From contig NZ_JACOOR010000009.1 of assembly GCF_014290175.1 (NCBI RefSeq), positions 56,221 to 120,220 on the forward strand: DNA of 64,000 nucleotides. Reading direction: 5' to 3'. The notes beneath the pieces were generated by a model. The model saw only the letters and a program-made list of their open reading frames with translations. It made no database searches and was not told where the DNA came from. Positions within the stretch are counted from its first letter, which is position 1, and each line of letters begins with the position of its first letter. A program made the position numbers and the translations under genes. Positions 59,954-64,000 of the stretch are shown one piece after another. The DNA comes from Anaerosacchariphilus hominis (lineage in GTDB: Bacteria > Bacillota > Clostridia > Lachnospirales > Lachnospiraceae).

Positions 59954-61597
59954 TTATACCGTCTTTTCACCCTCACCCCAGGAGCTGAACAGCAGCAGAC
60001 ACAGGGGAATGAAAATCACGCTGTCAAAATGGAAAAACCGGTAGGTGGGACCGCACAGCAACAGCATGGTTCCGTAGCTGTAGGCCAGCACCGGCAGGGC
60101 CAGAGTCATGGCCTTCCATCCCTTTCCCTTTTTCGCAAAAACGAACAGGGTGCAGAGAATCAGTACCAGCAGGTGGGTTCCATTGTAGGAAAACAGGTAA
60201 TCCAAGGGACTGTTCAGCATCCACTCGTCGAAGTCGTTCAGGGCCTCCCGAAGCCCCTCCCGGCTCTCCACATAGCCGAAGTTCCAGTCATTTTCCCGGA
60301 TCTGATACTCCAGATCCGTATGCCATTCCTTGGTTCCACGCACATCCCATACCATACGGGTCACCTGATACAGGGCCTGCAGGGACATGCCCGGCGCGTT
60401 CCGCACCGTATCGGCCGTCAGTTTCAGAAATTCCCCGGGATCCGTATCGGAAATCACCGCGTTGGCGTTGGTGACGAACTTTAAGGAGTTATAATTGCCC
60501 GTCTCGTAGATCTTCCACCGCTTTTCCGGGCCGATCTGGGCCAGGAAGTCCGCGGCCTCCGGGCTTAAACTCTCCGGGGCCATCTCATGGATATTGCAGA
60601 GAATGGTCATGGGCACGCCCACAGTCTCCACGTAGGTCTGCTCCGGGCGGCTGGCTCCCACCAGATCATAGACCGGATGCTCGATGAGCCACATACCTGC
60701 CAGCATCAGAACCAGCGACAGGGCGCATTCCTTCCGGATCTCCTTAAAAAACAGCACCGCCAGAATCAGCAGAGGAATGGTATAAAGAATACCATTGTGC
60801 CGCACCAGGGAAATGGAAATCAGCACCAGGATAAACACCGTCAGATTCCGCTTTTTCTTCAGCCACTGTCCGCCGCTCTTGAAAATCTGGATCAGATAGA
60901 CCGTAAAGAGAATCATAAACAGGGTCAGGGCGCTGTCCTTCCACATGAACAGCAGAATCCGATGGGTCTGGGGATTCGCCACCAGAAAAATCTCCGTGAG
61001 CACCAGGGACCAGACCGGAAACCGCCATTTTGCCATGGTGTATAAGAGATAACCGCACAGGACACTGTACAGAAACAGCTGCATAAATACGGCAAAGCCG
61101 TAATGATTCACGATTTTGGAAAATAAGGCAATGATCAGCGTATGGAACACCGGATGCCAGGTGTCATACTGATGGTTCTGAATCTGCCACCACTGATCCA
61201 GATTATCCCAGTCAAAGGACCCCGGAAAATAAGCATAGAAATACACCATCATCCAGGCAAAGACCAGCAAAAAGCCGATACCGAACCACAGAAGGCAGCG
61301 CTTCTTTTCTGTCCCGGGCGTCTCAGCCCCCTGGCTCTCCGGAAGCGCCCGGCCGGAAAACCGGCAGGCGCCCCACCGGAGTCCCAGATAAACGGGAATC
61401 AGCATCAGAAGGGCCGCCAGAATCTTCACTTTCCAATATTTTGTATCCATGGGAACCGCCCGCATCATCTGGGGAATCAGCCACAGTCCCAGTACCACAT
61501 AGGCCGTCACCACGGCCAGCAGAATCCGAAGCATAACCCGCGTGCCCCGGCTCTGTCCCTTCAGCCACTCTCCGGCTGCCCTGTTCTGGCTAAACAT
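59954..61597 (-). CDS. Large polytopic membrane protein, GT-C-like
   Basis: 547 residues with about 11-13 membrane helices. After the second pair of helices there is an extracytoplasmic loop GSFDWDNLDQWWQIQNHQYDTWHPVFHTLI, with acidic and His residues where GT-C glycosyltransferases keep their catalytic Asp; a later soluble loop lies at about 330-440. It resembles DUF6020-type proteins of unknown function. The start overlaps the ung stop by eight bases. A role in moving a lipid-linked sugar is a guess. Confidence 0.75.
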   Translation of the reverse strand: MFSQNRAAGEWLKGQSRGTRVMLRILLAVVTAYVVLGLWLIPQMMRAVPMDTKYWKVKILAALLMLIPVYLGLRWGACRFSGRALPESQGAETPGTEKKRCLLWFGIGFLLVFAWMMVYFYAYFPGSFDWDNLDQWWQIQNHQYDTWHPVFHTLIIALFSKIVNHYGFAVFMQLFLYSVLCGYLLYTMAKWRFPVWSLVLTEIFLVANPQTHRILLFMWKDSALTLFMILFTVYLIQIFKSGGQWLKKKRNLTVFILVLISISLVRHNGILYTIPLLILAVLFFKEIRKECALSLVLMLAGMWLIEHPVYDLVGASRPEQTYVETVGVPMTILCNIHEMAPESLSPEAADFLAQIGPEKRWKIYETGNYNSLKFVTNANAVISDTDPGEFLKLTADTVRNAPGMSLQALYQVTRMVWDVRGTKEWHTDLEYQIRENDWNFGYVESREGLREALNDFDEWMLNSPLDYLFSYNGTHLLVLILCTLFVFAKKGKGWKAMTLALPVLAYSYGTMLLLCGPTYRFFHFDSVIFIPLCLLLFSSWGEGEKTV

Positions 61598-62264
61598 TCT
61601 CGATCTGCCAGTCTATGGGCTCCAGCCCATTTCTTACCAGAAATTCATTGGTCTGACTGAAGGGCCTGCTTCCGAAAAAGCCCCGGTAAGCGGACAGCGG
61701 GCTGGGATGGGGCGCCTTCAGAATCAGATGCTTCGGGTTATTCAGCATCTGGGCCTTTTTCTGGGCCGGACTGCCCCAGAGGATGAATACGATGGGACGA
61801 TCCTGCTCATTTAAGATGCGGATGGCTGCGTCGGTGAACTGCTCCCAGCCCATGCCCCGGTGGGAATTGGCCTGGTGAGCCCGGACGGTCAGTACTGTGT
61901 TCAGCATCAGCACGCCCTGTTTCGCCCATTTGGTCAGATAACCGTTATTGGGGATATAGCAGCCCAGATCGTCGTGAAGCTCCTGATAAATATTCACCAG
62001 GGAAGGGGGAATCTCCACATCCGGCTTCACGGAAAAACACAGACCATGGGCCTGTCCGTCATTGTGGTAGGGATCCTGTCCCAGAATCACCACCTTTACC
62101 TCATGGAGCGGGGTCAGATGAAAAGCATTGAAAATATCGTCCGCAGGCGGGAAAATCTGCCGCGTGGCGTATTCGTTTTTTACGAACTCAAAAAGATCCG
62201 CGTAATAGGGCTTGCTGAATTCCGGTTTCAGCGGCGCAAGCCAGTCATTTTGAATCATTGCCAT
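61590..62264 (-). CDS. ung: Uracil-DNA glycosylase
   Basis: 224 residues, family 1 UDG. Catalytic motif GQDPYHNDGQAHGLCFSV with the water-activating Asp, FLLWGSPAQ-like IVFILWGSPAQKKAQ, and the DNA-intercalation loop HPSPLSAYRGFFG. Start chosen at the ATG of MAMIQNDWLAPL with AGGAG about 12 bases upstream; a TTG eight codons earlier is possible. It removes uracil from DNA. About 45 bases after hisF. Confidence 0.97.
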   Translation of the reverse strand: MAMIQNDWLAPLKPEFSKPYYADLFEFVKNEYATRQIFPPADDIFNAFHLTPLHEVKVVILGQDPYHNDGQAHGLCFSVKPDVEIPPSLVNIYQELHDDLGCYIPNNGYLTKWAKQGVLMLNTVLTVRAHQANSHRGMGWEQFTDAAIRILNEQDRPIVFILWGSPAQKKAQMLNNPKHLILKAPHPSPLSAYRGFFGSRPFSQTNEFLVRNGLEPIDWQIENV

Positions 62265-62311
62265 GATAGGTGTTGTCTCCTGTATCAATATGTATGTTAT
62301 CGTCCTGTCCT

Positions 62312-63070
62312 TTACAGACGGACCGACACGCCGCGGCCTCTCAGATATTTCTTCAGGTCGCAGATTTCCAGCTCTTTATAGTGGAAAAGGGAAGCTGCCA
62401 GTACGGCATCCGCCTTTCCCTGGGTCAGGGCGTCATAGAAATGCTCTTTTGTTCCGGCTCCACCGGAGGCGATAACCGGAATGGACACATTCTCCGCTAT
62501 GGTCCGGGTCAGATCCAGATCGTAACCGTTCTTGGTGCCGTCGCAGTCCATACTGGTCAGCAGGATCTCCCCTGCGCCCAGCCTGTCGGCCTTCATGGCC
62601 CACTCCACCGCGTCGATGCCCATATCTACCCGGCCTCCGTTTTTATAGATATTCCAGCCGCCGTCGGGCCGCCGCTTGGCATCGATGGCCACCACCACGC
62701 ACTGGCTGCCGAACTTGTCCGCCGCTTCGCTGATGAGCTCCGGCCGCATGATGGCCGCGCTGTTCACGGAGATTTTGTCCGCGCCCTCCCGGAGCAGTGC
62801 CTTGAAGTCATCGACGGTACGGATGCCGCCGCCCACGGTAAAGGGAATAAATACCTTTTCCGCCACCCGGCGCACCATGTCCACCACCGTATTTCTGGCG
62901 TCGGAGGAGGCTGTGATATCCAGGAATACCAGCTCGTCCGCGCCCGCCGCGTCATAGGCCGCCGCGATCTCCACCGGGTCGCCCGCGTCCCTTAAGTTTA
63001 CGAAATTAACGCCCTTTACCACGCGTCCCGCGTGTACGTCCAGGCAGGGAATGATTCGTTTTGTAAACAT
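62312..63070 (-). CDS. hisF: Imidazole glycerol phosphate synthase subunit HisF
   Basis: 252 residues, complete TIM barrel. [30 protein letters not shown] holds the first catalytic Asp; [43 protein letters not shown] (second catalytic Asp) and [15 protein letters not shown] complete the phosphate sites. It joins ammonia from HisH to PRFAR. Two bases after hisH. Confidence 0.98.
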   Translation of the reverse strand: MFTKRIIPCLDVHAGRVVKGVNFVNLRDAGDPVEIAAAYDAAGADELVFLDITASSDARNTVVDMVRRVAEKVFIPFTVGGGIRTVDDFKALLREGADKISVNSAAIMRPELISEAADKFGSQCVVVAIDAKRRPDGGWNIYKNGGRVDMGIDAVEWAMKADRLGAGEILLTSMDCDGTKNGYDLDLTRTIAENVSIPVIASGGAGTKEHFYDALTQGKADAVLAASLFHYKELEICDLKKYLRGRGVSVRL

Positions 63071-63072
63071 GT

Positions 63073-63684
63073 CTAACCCTCCAGCTTCGCAAAGTTTTCC
63101 AGTATCTTCAGGCCCACACGACTGCTCTTCTCCGGATGGAACTGGCAGGCAAACACATTGCCCTGCTCCACAGAAGCGTCGATGGTCACGCCATACTCGG
63201 TGGTCGCCTTCACGATCTGCGGGTCCTCCGCTTTCAGGTAATAGGAATGGACGAAATACACGTAAGACTCCTCCGGAAGTCCTTGGAACAGCCGTCCCTC
63301 ATGCTGCAAATGCAGGGAGTTCCAGCCGATATGGGGCACCTTCAAACCATCCTTGTCCGGGATTCGCAGGATCTCGCCCTTCAGGATCCCCAGGCCCTCT
63401 ACGCCCGGTGCCTCGTCGCTTCGCTCAAACAAAAGCTGCAATCCCAGACAGATCCCCAGAAAGGGCTTTCCCATCTGTGCCAGCTCCCGAATCACACTGA
63501 CCAGGCCATAACCTTTTAACTTCTCCATGGCATCTCCGAAATTCCCCACGCCCGGAAGAATCACCTTATCCGCCGCAAGAAGCTCCTCCCGCTCCCGGGT
63601 CACCAGAACCTCCTCGCCCAGGGCCTGGAGAGCCTTTTCCACGCTTTTCAGGTTACCGGCGTCGTAATCGATTATCGCTATCAT
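63073..63684 (-). CDS. hisH: Imidazole glycerol phosphate synthase subunit HisH
   Basis: 203 residues, class I glutamine amidotransferase. [20 protein letters not shown] start, nucleophile [15 protein letters not shown], and the His-Glu pair in CQFHPEKSS. It supplies ammonia to HisF. First gene of hisH-hisF-ung-membrane protein. No other his genes are in the window. Confidence 0.97.
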   Translation of the reverse strand: MIAIIDYDAGNLKSVEKALQALGEEVLVTREREELLAADKVILPGVGNFGDAMEKLKGYGLVSVIRELAQMGKPFLGICLGLQLLFERSDEAPGVEGLGILKGEILRIPDKDGLKVPHIGWNSLHLQHEGRLFQGLPEESYVYFVHSYYLKAEDPQIVKATTEYGVTIDASVEQGNVFACQFHPEKSSRVGLKILENFAKLEG

Positions 63685-63768
63685 TGATTGTCATCTCCTA
63701 TCGTTGCCGCTGTTACTGTAATTAAATTCTTGGCTATTACACAAAGCGCCTCGAATGTGTACCGTTAA

Positions 63769-63797
63769 ATAATATCACACTTGAGACGCCTTGTCGA
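63769..63797 (-). promoter_or_regulatory. Promoter of hisH-hisF-ung
   Basis: TCGACA (63792-63797), 17-base spacer, TATTAT (63769-63774), minus strand. Confidence 0.6.
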
Positions 63798-64000
63798 CTT
63801 TTATCTAATCCATAAAAAAAGAGCTATACATCTCTGCATAACTCTCTGCTTGTATCTTCAAAACTATATACTGCATATCTCTTTAGACATTTTCTATCCT
63901 ATGACGCTTCGCGAAGAGTTGCGACTTCTTTCATTTACGAAAGCGGTCATTCGGAATCCGCTTCGCTTCTTCCTCATGTCCTTTGCTTCGCAAATGTCCA
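63798..64000. other. Intergenic region at window end, no gene seen
   Basis: Starts with ATCCATAAAAAAAG, similar to the end of the dispersed palindromic repeat, then AT-rich DNA, then a hairpin-rich part from about 63903 (GCTTCGCGAAG, CTTTC/GAAAG, repeated GCTTCG words) of the same style as 18207-18297. No tRNA or open frame of note was found. Confidence 0.4.

Noticed and set aside
63798..63900. rRNA operon flank or 5S gene at the window end
   Set aside because: The AT-rich stretch with CTTCAAAACTATATAC recalls rRNA spacers, but no 5S, 16S or 23S core sequence is present.

Overview
The window comes from an endospore-forming member of the Clostridia, most probably a Lachnospiraceae gut anaerobe. 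The evidence is a complete spoIIIAA-AH operon, spoIVA, spoIIGA-sigE and sigG; a dcw cluster headed by mraZ; formate/tetrahydrofolate C1 genes of the acetogen type; strong AGGAGG ribosome sites; and moderately GC-rich DNA interrupted by one clearly AT-rich island. Nearly all genes lie on the minus strand. The plus-strand exceptions are luxS, a DUF1292 gene, livHMGF and sigG.

Layout. 1-2300: start of the division cluster (mraZ-rsmH-ftsL-spoVD/ftsI) behind a sigma-A promoter and an array of GTGG boxes that look like the MraZ operator. 2400-5400: efp, then nrdR-yqeG-pepP. 5400-10250: the spoIIIA operon. 10400-15150: alaS, a small unknown gene, and tyrS with a T-box leader (UAC specifier). 15150-18680: cobalamin uptake genes btuF-btuC-btuD behind a cobalamin riboswitch and an unusual chain of hairpins. 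18690-25970: AT-rich island with a five-gene operon (Fic protein, type III methylase, type III restriction subunit, an unrecognised soluble protein, a four-helix membrane protein), followed by a decayed conjugative-transposon remnant and tRNA-Glu(CUC). 26250-34180: CapA-like protein, OPT transporter with an orphan PqqD-like protein, NCS2 permease-rnhA-HAD phosphatase, and spoIVA. 34270-39310: PucR-type regulator and the fhs-fchA-folD one-carbon pathway. 39690-43480: flavin reductase, trpS, mgtE with a long structured leader, luxS. 43630-46780: inositol-phosphatase-like, YdcF-like and DapL-like aminotransferase genes, DUF1292 protein. 46930-53840: a divergent unit with LivJ-type binding protein, amidohydrolase and RpiR regulator on one side and livHMGF on the other. 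53860-57160: UvrD-type helicase and gltX. 57370-59750: sigG convergent with spoIIGA-sigE, which has a Spo0A-type promoter. 59950-63690: hisH-hisF-ung and a large membrane protein.

The most interesting region is the five-gene island operon. Its last two genes, a soluble protein followed by a 4-TM protein with a 4-bp overlap, match no family I recognise, yet are locked to a type III restriction-modification system and a Fic protein under one promoter. Secondary points are the mgtE leader with competing pairings, the sigG inversion, a dispersed 60-bp palindromic repeat, and a terminator that buries the ribosome site of the PucR-type gene.

All calls come from reading the sequence and translations by eye. 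No database search, folding program or alignment was run.
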